Below, piece after piece: positions 23,129 through 34,903 of a DNA stretch of 64,000 bases (position 1 is the stretch's first letter; every line of letters starts with the position of its first letter). This DNA is from Bordetella parapertussis. Its GTDB lineage: Bacteria > Pseudomonadota > Gammaproteobacteria > Burkholderiales > Casimicrobiaceae. Both the position numbers and the translations under genes were made by a program. Under the pieces are notes generated by a model that was not told where the DNA came from, ran no database searches, and worked only from the letters and a program-made list of their open reading frames with translations. The stretch is taken from assembly GCA_943331295.2 (NCBI GenBank), contig CALQLA020000012.1, forward strand, positions 50,306 through 114,305, in the 5' to 3' direction.

Positions 23129-24610
23129 ATGGCTGGACTCGAGGCATTCCGCAACACCATCGACGGCAGGTTGGTCGACGCGCGCGATACGTTCGAAAGC
23201 TACGACCCATACACCGGCACGGCGTGGGCGGCGATCCCTCGCGGCAATGCCGCTGACGTCGATGCCGCCGTCGACGCGGCGCGGCGCGCGTTCCTGACCG
23301 GCCCGTGGTCGACAACCACACCTTCGGCGCGCGGAAAGCTCCTCGTGCGCCTCGCCGACCTGATCGCGGAAAACGCCGAGCGCCTCGCGCGGATCGAGAC
23401 ACGCGACAACGGCAAGCTGATCGCGGAGATGGGCGGACAGCTTCGCTACATCCCCGAGTGGTACCGCTATTTCGGCGGACTCGCTGACAAGATCGAAGGC
23501 CGCGTGCTCCCGATCGACAAGCCGGGCATGTTCGCCTTCACGCGGCGCGAGCCGCTCGGCGTGGTCGCGGCAATCGTGCCGTGGAACTCGCCGCTGCTGC
23601 TGCTCGCGTGGAAACTCGCGCCGCTGCTCGCGGCCGGCAACACGGCGGTGATCAAGCCGTCGGAGCACGCGTCGGCATCCGCGCTTGCGTTCCTCGAGCT
23701 GTTCGAAAAGGCGGGCTTCCCGCCGGGAGTGGTCAATTCAGTGACGGGGTTCCCGGACGACGTCGGTATCCCGCTCGTCCGGCACCCCGCAATCGCGAAG
23801 ATCGCGTTCACAGGCGGCGAGCCCGGCGGCATCGCGGTGTACAAGGCGGCCGCGGAGGGCCTGAAGCACGTCACGCTCGAGCTCGGTGGCAAGTCGGCGA
23901 ACGTCGTGTTCGGCGATGCCGATCTGGAAAGCGCGGTGAACGGCGTGATTTCCGGGATATTCGCCGCCTCCGGGCAGACGTGCATCGCAGGGTCGCGCCT
24001 GCTGGTGGAGAGAAAGGTGCACGACGCGTTCGTCGAGAAGGTCGTCGCGCTGGCGAGGACCGCACGACTCGGCGATCCGTCGAAGCCGGACACGCAGGTC
24101 GGGCCGGTCACGACGCTGCCGCAGCGCAAGAAGGTTCTCGGATACATGGACATCGCCAAGGCCGAGGGCGCGACCTGCGTGCTAGGCGGCGGCGTGCCCG
24201 GCGATCCGTCGCTCAGTGCGGGATGGTTCGTCGAGCCGACGATCTTTACCGGCGTCAGCAACCGGATGCGCATCGCTCGCGAAGAGGTCTTCGGGCCGGT
24301 CCTGTCGGTGATCCCTTTCGACGACGAGGCCGAGGCCTGGGCGCTCGCGAACGACAGCGACTATGGCCTCGCGGCCGGCCTGTGGACGGCCGACATGGGT
24401 CGCGCGATCCGGGGCTCGACAAAACTCCAGGCCGGAACCGTGTGGGTGAATGCCTATCGCGCCGTCAGCTATATGGCGCCGTTCGGCGGCTACAAGCGAA
24501 GCGGGATCGGACGCGAAAGCGGCCAGGAGGCGATCGCGTCGTATCTGCAGACGAAGACGGTGTGGATAGATACGGTGGGAAAGACCGCCAACCCGTTCGT
24601 GTTGCGATGA
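23129..24610 (+). CDS. Aldehyde dehydrogenase family protein
   Basis: A 493-residue NAD(P)-dependent aldehyde dehydrogenase with PWNSPLLL (about 151-158), catalytic Glu251 (ELGGKSAN) and nucleophile Cys285 (SGQTCIAGSR). It oxidises an aldehyde to the acid, possibly one released by the presumed retro-aldolase. GGAGGAGG lies before the ATG at 23129. Probably the last gene of the mutase operon; the next gene is convergent. Confidence 0.94.
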   Translation: MAGLEAFRNTIDGRLVDARDTFESYDPYTGTAWAAIPRGNAADVDAAVDAARRAFLTGPWSTTTPSARGKLLVRLADLIAENAERLARIETRDNGKLIAEMGGQLRYIPEWYRYFGGLADKIEGRVLPIDKPGMFAFTRREPLGVVAAIVPWNSPLLLLAWKLAPLLAAGNTAVIKPSEHASASALAFLELFEKAGFPPGVVNSVTGFPDDVGIPLVRHPAIAKIAFTGGEPGGIAVYKAAAEGLKHVTLELGGKSANVVFGDADLESAVNGVISGIFAASGQTCIAGSRLLVERKVHDAFVEKVVALARTARLGDPSKPDTQVGPVTTLPQRKKVLGYMDIAKAEGATCVLGGGVPGDPSLSAGWFVEPTIFTGVSNRMRIAREEVFGPVLSVIPFDDEAEAWALANDSDYGLAAGLWTADMGRAIRGSTKLQAGTVWVNAYRAVSYMAPFGGYKRSGIGRESGQEAIASYLQTKTVWIDTVGKTANPFVLR

Positions 24611-24733
24611 GCGCGCTATTGCGGCTGAAAGATCAAGCCGCCCGAAGTCGAGTGTCCCGGAGGTGAGCGCGGCGCCCCGGGGTGGCCAGGCCCCCTCCGC
24701 CGCCGCGCGCGGCGGGCCGCCGGTGCAGCCATG

Positions 24734-25591
24734 TCAGGAGCCTTCCAAAAGGGGTTCATCGACGACCGGGTTGCTCAACACGCCGATGCCTGTAATCTCG
24801 ACATCGAAAACGTCTCCGGGTACGAGCCAGACCGGTGGCTTTCGGGTGAAGCCGACACCCGCGGGCGTGCCGGTGACAATCACGTCGCCTGGCAATAGCG
24901 TCGCGAACGACGATATGTACGAAATGATCTGGGAGACGGAGAAGATCATGTTGGCGGCGCTGCCGCGCTGCATCTCCTGGCCGTTGAGGCGTCCGATGAC
25001 GTCCATGTTTCCGACCGGGCCTGCTTCGTCTGGCGTAACTATCCACGGGCCGAAAGCGCCACTCGCGGTGAAATTCTTGCCCGGGGTGGCCTGCGTCGCG
25101 TGCTTCTGGAAATCGCGCACGGAGTTTTCGGCGAAGCAGGCGTAACCGGCGATAAGACCGTCCGCCTCGGATTCCGGAACGTGTCGCGCGGTGCTGCCGA
25201 TGATGACCGCGAGTTCGGCTTCGTAATCGAACTGTGAGGAAGCCCGGGGCCGCCAGACCGGCGCCTTGTGACCGACCTGCGATCCCGGGAAGCGCACGAA
25301 CACCGAAGGGCGCGATGGAACGGCCATACCGGCTTCCTTGGCGTGCTCGTAATAGTTAAGGCCTACGCACAGGATCTTGTCCGGATTCGTGATCGGTTGT
25401 TGCCACGCGATCTCGGACAACGACCGGCGGACGCCCCTGCCTGAATTTGCACGGGAACGTAGTCCGTCGAGTCCCCACGTCGCCAGCGCCTCACGCAGCG
25501 ACGTCGCGTCGGATGTGAGATCTACGACGTGGTCTTCGCGCACCACGCCGAAGCCGTCTTTTCCCTGGTACCTGAAACTCGCCAATCGCAT
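24734..25591 (-). CDS. Fumarylacetoacetate hydrolase-family protein
   Basis: A 285-residue FAH-domain protein: MRLASFRYQG at the start, KILCVGLNYYEHA, acidic metal ligands in FDYEAELAVIIG, and TGTPAGVGF near the end. Family members hydrolyse or isomerise beta-diketo or 2-oxo acids with Mg/Mn. The start at 25591 is preferred over an ATG at 25660 because the family begins at MRLAS and GAGAGG lies upstream. It converges on the aldehyde dehydrogenase, and I find no copy of the IclR-type operator upstream, so its membership of the regulon is uncertain. Confidence 0.9.
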   Translation of the reverse strand: MRLASFRYQGKDGFGVVREDHVVDLTSDATSLREALATWGLDGLRSRANSGRGVRRSLSEIAWQQPITNPDKILCVGLNYYEHAKEAGMAVPSRPSVFVRFPGSQVGHKAPVWRPRASSQFDYEAELAVIIGSTARHVPESEADGLIAGYACFAENSVRDFQKHATQATPGKNFTASGAFGPWIVTPDEAGPVGNMDVIGRLNGQEMQRGSAANMIFSVSQIISYISSFATLLPGDVIVTGTPAGVGFTRKPPVWLVPGDVFDVEITGIGVLSNPVVDEPLLEGS

Positions 25592-26089
25592 GGAATCGCT
25601 ACCTCTCCGCGGACGCTTCCGTCCAGTAGTCGCAGTGTGCGCGAGTACGGTGTCGGCCACAATCAGGACGGAGGGATATCAGGTCTATTGCCTTTGCATA
25701 GTAACGGTTTAAGCCGGGCCCCTGCGTCCTCAGTTTGCAGCAGCCGCGGGAGCGCACTTGTCATCCGTGGCCCAAAACATGCCCCGAAGGGGCTCGAGAT
25801 GCCAGTCCGTGCAAGCTCTGGACGTGAGAGATATTGACCCGCATCAATATTCGTCGACGTTCGATGAATTCGTACCCAACTTGGTATTGCTTGTGGCGCG
25901 GCGAGCTTTGCCTGCGTTGCTTTGATGTTCGATCTCGTTTTTGTAATGCGTGCGGTTGCGTCAATCGTGCGCCACCGCAGAATGGCAACGCGCGAATGGC
26001 AGCCGCGCCCATAACCGGCACCTAATCGGCACCGATGCTCAATATGGCCAAACCGGCGACGCCAAATATGGCGTAACCATTTGATTGTA
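25592..26089. other. Non-coding gap of about 500 bases, more AT-rich than its surroundings
   Basis: No credible gene is seen on either strand. It holds an FNR/ANR-like palindrome at 25834-25847 and a short direct repeat (AATATGGC at about 26041 and 26065). Base composition is visibly less GC-rich than the flanking genes, as if it marks the border between the catabolic island and the core genome. Confidence 0.5.
25834..25847. promoter_or_regulatory. FNR/ANR-type binding palindrome
   Basis: TTGACCCGCATCAA fits the FNR/ANR/DNR consensus TTGAY-N4-ATCAA. It lies 243 bases upstream of the FAH-family gene and about the same distance from the tRNA 3' end. No matching promoter elements are clear at a standard distance, so its target is open. 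Confidence 0.4.
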
Positions 26090-26165
26090 TGGTGGGCCCG
26101 GCTGGATTTGAACCAGCGACCAAGGGATTATGAGTCCCCTGCTCTTACCGCTGAGCTACGGGCCC
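26090..26165 (-). tRNA. tRNA-Ile2 (CAU anticodon, lysidine type)
   Basis: A 76-nt tRNA with encoded CCA (26092-26090). The acceptor stem GGGCCCG/CGGGCCC pairs perfectly, the T-arm is GCTGGTTCAAATCCAGC, and the anticodon CAT is at 26132-26130 in loop CTCATAA. Beyond the anticodon, the anticodon stem and CTTGGTCGCTGG variable/T region match E. coli ileX rather than elongator tRNA-Met. C34 would therefore be changed to lysidine by TilS to read AUA. A TATAAT lies upstream on the minus strand (26247-26242). Confidence 0.85.
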
Positions 26166-26374
26166 GTGGGCGTACAGGGGAAGGCGCGCCGATCCGGCCA
26201 CAGGCCCGCGCAACGCGCCGCGGGTGGGCCGGCAGCCGAAAATTATAACCGACGCCGGCACGCATTCCCCGGGCAGGCGCCTTTGGTGCGCCGCGGTACA
26301 CTAGGGACACACCGACCAGCGCGCCGCGACGCCGCGTCGCGCTCCTTGCCGCCGGCGACCCGCCGCTCATCTCG

Positions 26375-29047
26375 ATGAACCCCCGCCACTACCTGCATCC
26401 GCTGGTCATGCCGAAGTCCGTGGCGCTGGTCGGCGCCTCGCAGCGTCCCGGCTCGCTCGGCCGCATCGTCTACGAGAACCTGCTCGCCGCTGGGTTCAAG
26501 GGCGAGACGTACGCGGTCAATCCACGGCACCGGATCATCCTCGACCGGCCGGTCGTGCGCTCGCTGGCGGCGATCGACAAGCCGGTTGACCTCGCGCTGA
26601 TCGCCGTGCCCTGCGACCAGGTGCCCACCGTGCTGGCGCAGGGCGGCGCCAACGGAACGAAGGCCGCCGTGATCCTTACGGCGAAGCCGGTCGGTGATCG
26701 CAACGCGCGGGCCTGGGAGCGCGAGATCACGACGATCGCCGCGGAACACGGCATCCGCATCCTCGGCCCGGAGGCGTTCGGCGTCATCCGCACCGACCTG
26801 GGGTTGAACGCGACGGTTGGCTCGGTGCAGGCGCTGCCGGGGCGCCTCGCGCTGATCGCGCAATCAGGCGCCGTCTGCTCCGCGCTGATCGATTTCGCGA
26901 CGCCCGCGGGCATCGGTTTCTCGTCGGTGGTGGCGCTCGGTGACGCGCTCGACATCGGCTTCGGCGACCTGCTCGACGTGCTGCTGCTCGACCCCGGCAC
27001 CGACGGCATCCTGCTCCACGTCGAAACGCTGCGCGACCCGCGCCGCTTCCTGTCGGCGCTGCGCTCGGCGGCGCGCACCAAGCCGGTCGTCGTGCTGAAG
27101 ACGGGCCGGTCCGGCGGCGCGACGCTGGGACCGGGCGCGGCGCCGAACCCCGATGCGGTGTTCGACGCGGCGCTGAAGCGCGCGGGCACCGTGCGGGCGC
27201 AGACCTACATGCAGCTGTTCGCGTCGGCGCGGGTCGTCGGACTCGGTCGCACCGTGTGCGGCGAGCGGCTCGCCATCATCTCCAACGGCCATGGAATCGG
27301 CACGATCGCCGCCGACGCCGCGGCGGAGTGCGGTGTCCGCCTGCCGGCGTTCGCTCCGGAAACGGTCGCGGCGCTCCAGGCGCTGCTGCCGCAGGACACG
27401 CCCTGCGACAATCCGCTCGACATCGGCGGCATGGCCACGCCGCAGCGCTTTGCCGACGTGCTGCGGGCGGTGCTGGACGACCCGGGCGCCGATGCGGTGC
27501 TCGCGCTGCATTCGCCGCTGCCCGCGGCGCCGCCGACCGAGACGGCGCATGCGGTTGCCACCGTCGCGCGCGGCGCCGCCAAGCTGGTGTTCGGGGCATG
27601 GCTGGGCGCGGTGGAGCGCAGCGACGCGCGCAAGGCGCTCGAAGCCGGCGGCGTCGCCAATTTCTTCACGCCGGAGAACGCGGTCGAGTCGTTCTCGTTC
27701 CTCGCCGCCTATCAGCGCAACCAGCAGTGGCTGCTCGAGGTGCCGCCGCCGCAGCCGGAGCCCGAGCCGCTCGACCTCGCCGCCGCGGAGCGCGTGCGCG
27801 AGCATGCGCTGGCTGCCGACCGGACACTGCTGAGCGACCCGGAGACCCACGCGCTGCTGACGGCCTTCGGCTTGCCGCTGGCGGCGATTGCCGTGGCGAC
27901 CACGCGCGCGAGCGCGCTGGGCGCCGCGGGGCGGATCGGCTTCCCGGTGGTGCTGAAGCTCCATTCGAAGACGGTGTCGCGGCCGCACCTCCTGTCCCGC
28001 TCGCGGCTCAACCTCCGCAACCGGGCGATGGTGGCGCGCGCCTACGGCGAGATGCTCGAGGAGGCACGCGCGCGGACCGGCGAGCGCTGGACGTCCGGCG
28101 TGACGGTGCAGAAGATGGTGACGCTGCGCAATGCGCGCGAAGTGGCGATCGGCGTGCACACCGATCCGGTCTTCGGCCCGGTCATCACGTTCGGCAACGG
28201 CGGCGTCAACGCCTCGGTCGGACGCGAGAAGGCGGTGATGCTGCCGCCGCTGTCCCGGAGCCTGGCGATCGACCTCATCGCGGGGACGCAGACGGCCAAG
28301 TACCTGCGCGCGCAGCACGAGTTCCCCGCGGCGAACCTCGAGCCGCTGGTGAAGATCCTGCTGCAGGTATCGACGCTGGTCTGCGCGCTGCCGTGGGTGC
28401 GCGAGCTGGAACTGAACCCGGTGCAGGTCACGGACGCCGGCGCGGCGATCGTCGACGCCCGCGTCGTCGTCGACCCGCGGCGCAAGGTCGCCGCCGAAGG
28501 GTACCGCCACATGGCGATCCACCCGTATCCGATCGAGCTCGTCACCGACGTCACGCTGCGCGACGGCACGCGGATGCACGTGCGTCCGATCCGGCCGGAG
28601 GACGCCGAGATGGAGCGCGCGTTCGTCGCCGCGCTGTCGGACGAGGCGCGGTACTTCCGCTTCTTCTATCACCTGCAGGAACTGACGCCGGCGATGCTCG
28701 CGCGCTTCACGCAGATCGACTACGACCGCGAGCTGGCGCTGGTGGCGCTGCTCGACGTGGACGGTCGCGTCGACTATGTCGGGGTCGCCCGCTACGTCAC
28801 CAACCCGGATCGCGAGAGCGCGGAGTTCGCCGTGGTCGTCGCCGATGCGGTGCAGGGCAGGGGTGTTGCGACGGTGCTGATGGAGCGGCTGATCGAGTGC
28901 GCGAAGACGCGAGGACTGCGCCGCCTCGAAGGCACGGTGCTGCGCGAGAACCAGCGGATGATTGCGTTCTCAGCCCGGCTGGGCTTCGTCCCGCACGAGA
29001 ACCCCGACGGCCACCAGGAAGTGCTGATGATCAAGGATCTCGCGTAA
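26375..29047 (+). CDS. Pat-like protein: inactive acyl-CoA-ligase domains fused to GNAT acetyltransferase
   Basis: An 890-residue cytosolic protein of the Pat/PatZ type. Residues about 10-480 are the CoA-binding and ligase-like domains of ADP-forming acyl-CoA synthetases, 485-710 an ATP-grasp domain, and about 730-890 a GNAT acetyltransferase (VVVADAVQGRGVATVLMERL). The catalytic His of active ligases is missing: the segment reads GATLGPGAAP where the ligase at 14970-17099 has THTGALAG. Family members acetylate lysines, for instance in acyl-CoA synthetases, to tune carbon metabolism. Monocistronic, divergent from the tRNA; the promoter is not clear. Confidence 0.92.
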   Translation: MNPRHYLHPLVMPKSVALVGASQRPGSLGRIVYENLLAAGFKGETYAVNPRHRIILDRPVVRSLAAIDKPVDLALIAVPCDQVPTVLAQGGANGTKAAVILTAKPVGDRNARAWEREITTIAAEHGIRILGPEAFGVIRTDLGLNATVGSVQALPGRLALIAQSGAVCSALIDFATPAGIGFSSVVALGDALDIGFGDLLDVLLLDPGTDGILLHVETLRDPRRFLSALRSAARTKPVVVLKTGRSGGATLGPGAAPNPDAVFDAALKRAGTVRAQTYMQLFASARVVGLGRTVCGERLAIISNGHGIGTIAADAAAECGVRLPAFAPETVAALQALLPQDTPCDNPLDIGGMATPQRFADVLRAVLDDPGADAVLALHSPLPAAPPTETAHAVATVARGAAKLVFGAWLGAVERSDARKALEAGGVANFFTPENAVESFSFLAAYQRNQQWLLEVPPPQPEPEPLDLAAAERVREHALAADRTLLSDPETHALLTAFGLPLAAIAVATTRASALGAAGRIGFPVVLKLHSKTVSRPHLLSRSRLNLRNRAMVARAYGEMLEEARARTGERWTSGVTVQKMVTLRNAREVAIGVHTDPVFGPVITFGNGGVNASVGREKAVMLPPLSRSLAIDLIAGTQTAKYLRAQHEFPAANLEPLVKILLQVSTLVCALPWVRELELNPVQVTDAGAAIVDARVVVDPRRKVAAEGYRHMAIHPYPIELVTDVTLRDGTRMHVRPIRPEDAEMERAFVAALSDEARYFRFFYHLQELTPAMLARFTQIDYDRELALVALLDVDGRVDYVGVARYVTNPDRESAEFAVVVADAVQGRGVATVLMERLIECAKTRGLRRLEGTVLRENQRMIAFSARLGFVPHENPDGHQEVLMIKDLA

Positions 29048-29073
29048 CGGGCATTCCGGCGGCCGCTTGTCGC

Positions 29074-29109
29074 GTAGCCCGGGTTGAGCGCAAGCGAAAC
29101 CCGGGCTAC
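29074..29109. repeat. Inverted repeat of the GTAGCCCGGGTT family
   Basis: GTAGCCCGGGTT (29074-29085) and AACCCGGGCTAC (29098-29109) pair around a 12-base loop. It lies between the convergent Pat-like and rpoD genes and could end transcription. Related copies are at 37247-37278 and 63223-63328. Confidence 0.75.
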
Positions 29110-29121
29110 ACGCAACTGTGG

Positions 29122-31647
<2,526 letters not shown>

Positions 31648-31752
31648 GATCATCCTAGCGATTCGTTGGAGCCGGGCAACCCCATATAGGGCTGCACCGG
31701 GAAAACCTCAAATTATAACATCGGGCGGCTCCCGCCGCCCGTGCAACCCCGG

Positions 31753-33609
31753 TCACGACGTGCCGCCGCGCGGCGGCGCCGGCTGCCTGCCGGCGAGGGC
31801 GTCGCGCACGATTTCCAGCTGCCGCAGCCGCTCGACTTCCTCGGGGGGCAGGTCGAGGGTCGCGCGCGCCGTCGCTTCGGTCGCGGCGCCGGCCGCGGCC
31901 GGCTGGCCGGCCCGTTGCGCCTGCAGCCAGTAGCGCTGCGCGCCGGCGCGCAGGTGCAGGTCGGCCTGCTCCGCCGTCATGTCGTGGTCCTGCGCGGTGG
32001 CAAGCGCCGCGACCAGAATTCGTTCGTGGTCGGTGCCGGCGAAGTACTGCATGGCGGCGGGCGTGCTGAGCGGTCCGGTGGCCTCCTCGCAGAACGTCAC
32101 CAGCGCCGCGAGCGCCGCGCCTTCCGCGGTGCCGTCGTCCGGCTGCGGAATGGCGATCGTCCGCGCCACCTCGGGCTGGAGCAGCAGGCACTGGATCAGG
32201 TCGCGGACCAGCGACGGCGGGCGACGGTTCGACGGCGGCGCCGGCCGCGCCGCGCGGCGGCTCTCGGGCCGGGCGCCGGTCCGCTGGTCGCTGCGCGGAT
32301 CGGGGCGCGGCGGCGCGCCGGGCCCGGACGCCGCCGGCAGGTGCAGCAGGCCGCGCAATTCGGCATCGGGCAGCCCGGCCAGCTTGGCGAGTTCCCCGCG
32401 GATCAGCGCCGAGAGCACCGGGGCGTTGATCTGCGCCAACAGCGGCCGGGCCGCGGCGACGAGCGCCGCGCGTCCCTCGGCGGTCTCGGGCGGGTGCTGC
32501 GCTGCCAGTTCGCGCAGCAGGAACGCGGACAGCGGGATGGCGTCGGCGACCAGCGCCTCGAACGCGGCCTTGCCGCGCAGGCGGATGTAGTCGTCGGGAT
32601 CCTGGCCGTCCGGCAGCAGCAGGAATTGCGCGTTCTTGCCGTCGGCCAGCATCGGCAGCGCGTTCTCCAGCGCCCGCCAGGCGGCCTTGCGGCCCGCGCC
32701 GTCGCCGTCGAAGCAGAAGACGACGGTGTCGGCCTGGCGGAAGAGCTTCTGCACGTGGGTCGGCGTGGTCGCGGTGCCGAGCGTCGCGACCACGTACTCG
32801 ACGCCGTGCTGGGCGAGGGCCACGACGTCCATGTAGCCCTCGACGACGACCACCTTTCCGGCCTCGCGGATCGCCTGCCGGGCGAGGAACAGGCCATAGA
32901 GTTCGCGGCCCTTGGAGAACAGCGCCGTTTCCGGCGAGTTGAGGTACTTGGGCTCGCCCTTGCCGAGCACCCGGCCGCCGAAGCCGATGACCTGCCCGCG
33001 GCTGTCGTGGATCGGGAACATCACGCGGTCGCGGAAGCGGTCGTAGCGCTTGCCGCCGTCGCCGGCGATCACGAGGCCCGCGCCTTCGAGCGCCGGCTCG
33101 TCGTAGTTCGGGAACGCCGCGGCGAGCGGCTGCCAGCCGTCCGGCGCATAGCCGACGCCGAACCGGGCCGCGATGGCGCCGGTCAGCCCCCGGCCCTTGA
33201 GGTACTCGATCGCGTGCGGCGAGTCCTTCAGCTGTGCCCGGTAGAACCTGGCCGCCGTGAGCATCAGGCCGGCAAGGTCCTGCGACTGCTCGCGCCGCTC
33301 GACGTCGCCCGGCCGCTCGTCGTGCGGCACCTCGAGCCCGGCGTCGCGCGCCAGCTCCTCGATGGCGTCGGGGAACGTCTTGCCCGAGTACTCCATCAGG
33401 AAGCCGACGGCCGTGCCGTGGGCCCCGCAGCCGAAGCAATGGTAGAACTGCTTGGTCGGGCTGACCGTGAACGACGGCGTCTTCTCGCTGTGGAAGGGGC
33501 AGCAGGCGGCGTAGTTAGTGCCCGCTTTTTTCAGCGGGACGACGCGGTCGATGACCTCGACGATGTCGACCCGGCCGAGCAGTGTTTGTATGAAGTCGTT
33601 TGGAATCAT
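31753..33609 (-). CDS. dnaG: DNA primase DnaG
   Basis: A 618-residue primase: CHC2 zinc finger (Cys37, His40, Cys58, Cys61), TOPRIM core (VVVEGYMDVVAL; FCFDGDGAGR) and a C-terminal helicase-binding domain after a proline/arginine-rich linker. It makes replication primers. The start at 33609 (MIPNDFIQTLLGRVDIVEVI) matches the family, while the frame is open about 16 codons further upstream. It lies between yqeY and rpoD in the conserved operon. Confidence 0.96.
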   Translation of the reverse strand: MIPNDFIQTLLGRVDIVEVIDRVVPLKKAGTNYAACCPFHSEKTPSFTVSPTKQFYHCFGCGAHGTAVGFLMEYSGKTFPDAIEELARDAGLEVPHDERPGDVERREQSQDLAGLMLTAARFYRAQLKDSPHAIEYLKGRGLTGAIAARFGVGYAPDGWQPLAAAFPNYDEPALEGAGLVIAGDGGKRYDRFRDRVMFPIHDSRGQVIGFGGRVLGKGEPKYLNSPETALFSKGRELYGLFLARQAIREAGKVVVVEGYMDVVALAQHGVEYVVATLGTATTPTHVQKLFRQADTVVFCFDGDGAGRKAAWRALENALPMLADGKNAQFLLLPDGQDPDDYIRLRGKAAFEALVADAIPLSAFLLRELAAQHPPETAEGRAALVAAARPLLAQINAPVLSALIRGELAKLAGLPDAELRGLLHLPAASGPGAPPRPDPRSDQRTGARPESRRAARPAPPSNRRPPSLVRDLIQCLLLQPEVARTIAIPQPDDGTAEGAALAALVTFCEEATGPLSTPAAMQYFAGTDHERILVAALATAQDHDMTAEQADLHLRAGAQRYWLQAQRAGQPAAAGAATEATARATLDLPPEEVERLRQLEIVRDALAGRQPAPPRGGTS

Positions 33610-33808
33610 TGCCTTGGCGATGCCCGCCCGGTGACGCGGCGCCGTCGGGCGCCGCACCGCCTTGCCTGCCTTTGCCGCGCGGACGCGCGGCGAGGGCAGG
33701 GCCTCATTGATTATAGGCGACCGTGGCGAGGCCGCCAGATTGATTGCTTGCGGCCCGGCCGGGTGCCTTCGCCGCGAGTCGCCGGCCGGCGCCGCGCGGG
33801 CGTCGCTG

Positions 33809-34255
33809 CTAGCCCGCGAGCCGGGCCCTGACCCGGGCCGAGGCCGCGGCCAGGTCGGCGCGGCCGGCCAGTTGCGGCTTCAGCACGGCCATCACCTTGC
33901 CCATGCCCGCGACGCCGGCCGCGCCGGTCGCAGCGATGGCGGCGTCGATCAGCACCTCGACCGCGGACGCCGACAGCGGCTGCGGCAGGTAATCCTGCAG
34001 CACCGCGATCTCGGCCTGCTCGGCGGCGGCCAGGTCGGGACGATGCCCGGCCTCGAACTGCGTGATCGAATCCTTGCGCTGCTTGACCATCTTGTCGAGG
34101 ATGGAGAGCACGTCGGCGTCGGTCAGTTCGATCCGCTCGTCGACCTCGCGCTGCTTGATCGCCGCCTGCAGCAGCCGGATCGTGGAAAGCCGGGCGGCGT
34201 CGCGCGCGCGCATCGCGGCCTTCATGTCCTCGGTGATTCGGGCCTTGAGCGTCAT
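33809..34255 (-). CDS. GatB/YqeY-domain protein
   Basis: A 148-residue YqeY protein (MTLKARITEDMKAAMRARD...LSTIRLLQAAIKQREVDER), related to the tail domain of the amidotransferase GatB; its role is not settled. ATG at 34255 has GGAG upstream. Its place between rpsU and dnaG is conserved in many proteobacteria. Confidence 0.93.
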   Translation of the reverse strand: MTLKARITEDMKAAMRARDAARLSTIRLLQAAIKQREVDERIELTDADVLSILDKMVKQRKDSITQFEAGHRPDLAAAEQAEIAVLQDYLPQPLSASAVEVLIDAAIAATGAAGVAGMGKVMAVLKPQLAGRADLAAASARVRARLAG

Positions 34256-34470
34256 GGAATCTCCGCGAAGTAGGGGGAAGCGCGGCGGTCGGCTTCCCCG
34301 GGGTTGGCTGAGGGAAGATGGGGGCGGACCGAAAAAGCGAAAGGGGCGAATCGCTTCGCCCCTTCGTGGCCGCCGACCCATGCCGGGTCTGGCTTGCCGC
34401 CTTGTTGCTGCCGTCCTGCCGCCGGTCGCGCACGCTCCCTCGAGAGGAGCCTGCGGAAGCCGGTTGCCGC

Positions 34471-34683
34471 CTAGTAGAGCTTGGGCGGCAGCTGCTGGCT
34501 GCGCAGCCGCTTGTAATGGCGTTTCACCGCCGCGGCGAGCTTGCGCTTGCGCTCGGCCGTCGGCTTTTCGTAAAACTCGCGCGCACGCAGCTCCGTCAGG
34601 AGGCCAGTCTTTTCGATGGTGCGCTTGAAGCGGCGCATGGCCACTTCGAAGGGTTCATTGTCGCGGACGCGAACGCTTGGCAT
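34471..34683 (-). CDS. rpsU: 30S ribosomal protein S21
   Basis: 70 residues, [20 protein letters not shown] with a basic C-terminal half; full length for S21, which helps bind mRNA to the small subunit. AAAGGA precedes the start. First gene of the macromolecular synthesis operon; TTGCGC-17-TATAGT at 34759-34731 is a good promoter. Confidence 0.97.
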   Translation of the reverse strand: MPSVRVRDNEPFEVAMRRFKRTIEKTGLLTELRAREFYEKPTAERKRKLAAAVKRHYKRLRSQQLPPKLY

Positions 34684-34730
34684 CTAACGTGTTCCTTTGA
34701 GTACGGGGTATTCCATTTCGGTAGCCCGAA

Positions 34731-34759
34731 ACTATAGCAGCGGGCGGCGGTGCGCGCAA
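34731..34759 (-). promoter_or_regulatory. Promoter of rpsU-yqeY-dnaG-rpoD
   Basis: On the minus strand TTGCGC (34759-34754), a 17-base spacer and TATAGT (34736-34731), about 48 bases before rpsU. A divergent TATAAT at 34766-34771 may belong to tsaD. Confidence 0.6.
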
Positions 34760-34903
34760 CCCCCGTATAATCGACCGCCAGAGCAAGCCGCCGCCGCGAA
34801 TAGCGGCCGGAAACGACGCCGGCGGGGCTGGCCACGGGCCCCTCGAGCGCCGACGGCCCCCGCCGGCCGCGCCGGCAATGCGGTCCCACCCTCGGAAGCG
34901 AGC

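Noticed and set aside
24611..24733. Strong terminator between aldehyde dehydrogenase and the FAH-family gene
   Set aside because: A GC-rich inverted stretch (CCGCCG...CGGCGG) is present but no T-run follows on either strand, so I do not list it.
25834..26025. A small plus-strand gene of about 60 codons in the AT-richer gap
   Set aside because: No ribosome site, no similarity recognised, and its first bases are the FNR-like palindrome.
26090..26165. Elongator tRNA-Met, from the CAT anticodon
   Set aside because: The anticodon stem, variable region and T-arm agree with the ileX type rather than elongator metT, so tRNA-Ile2 is the better reading.
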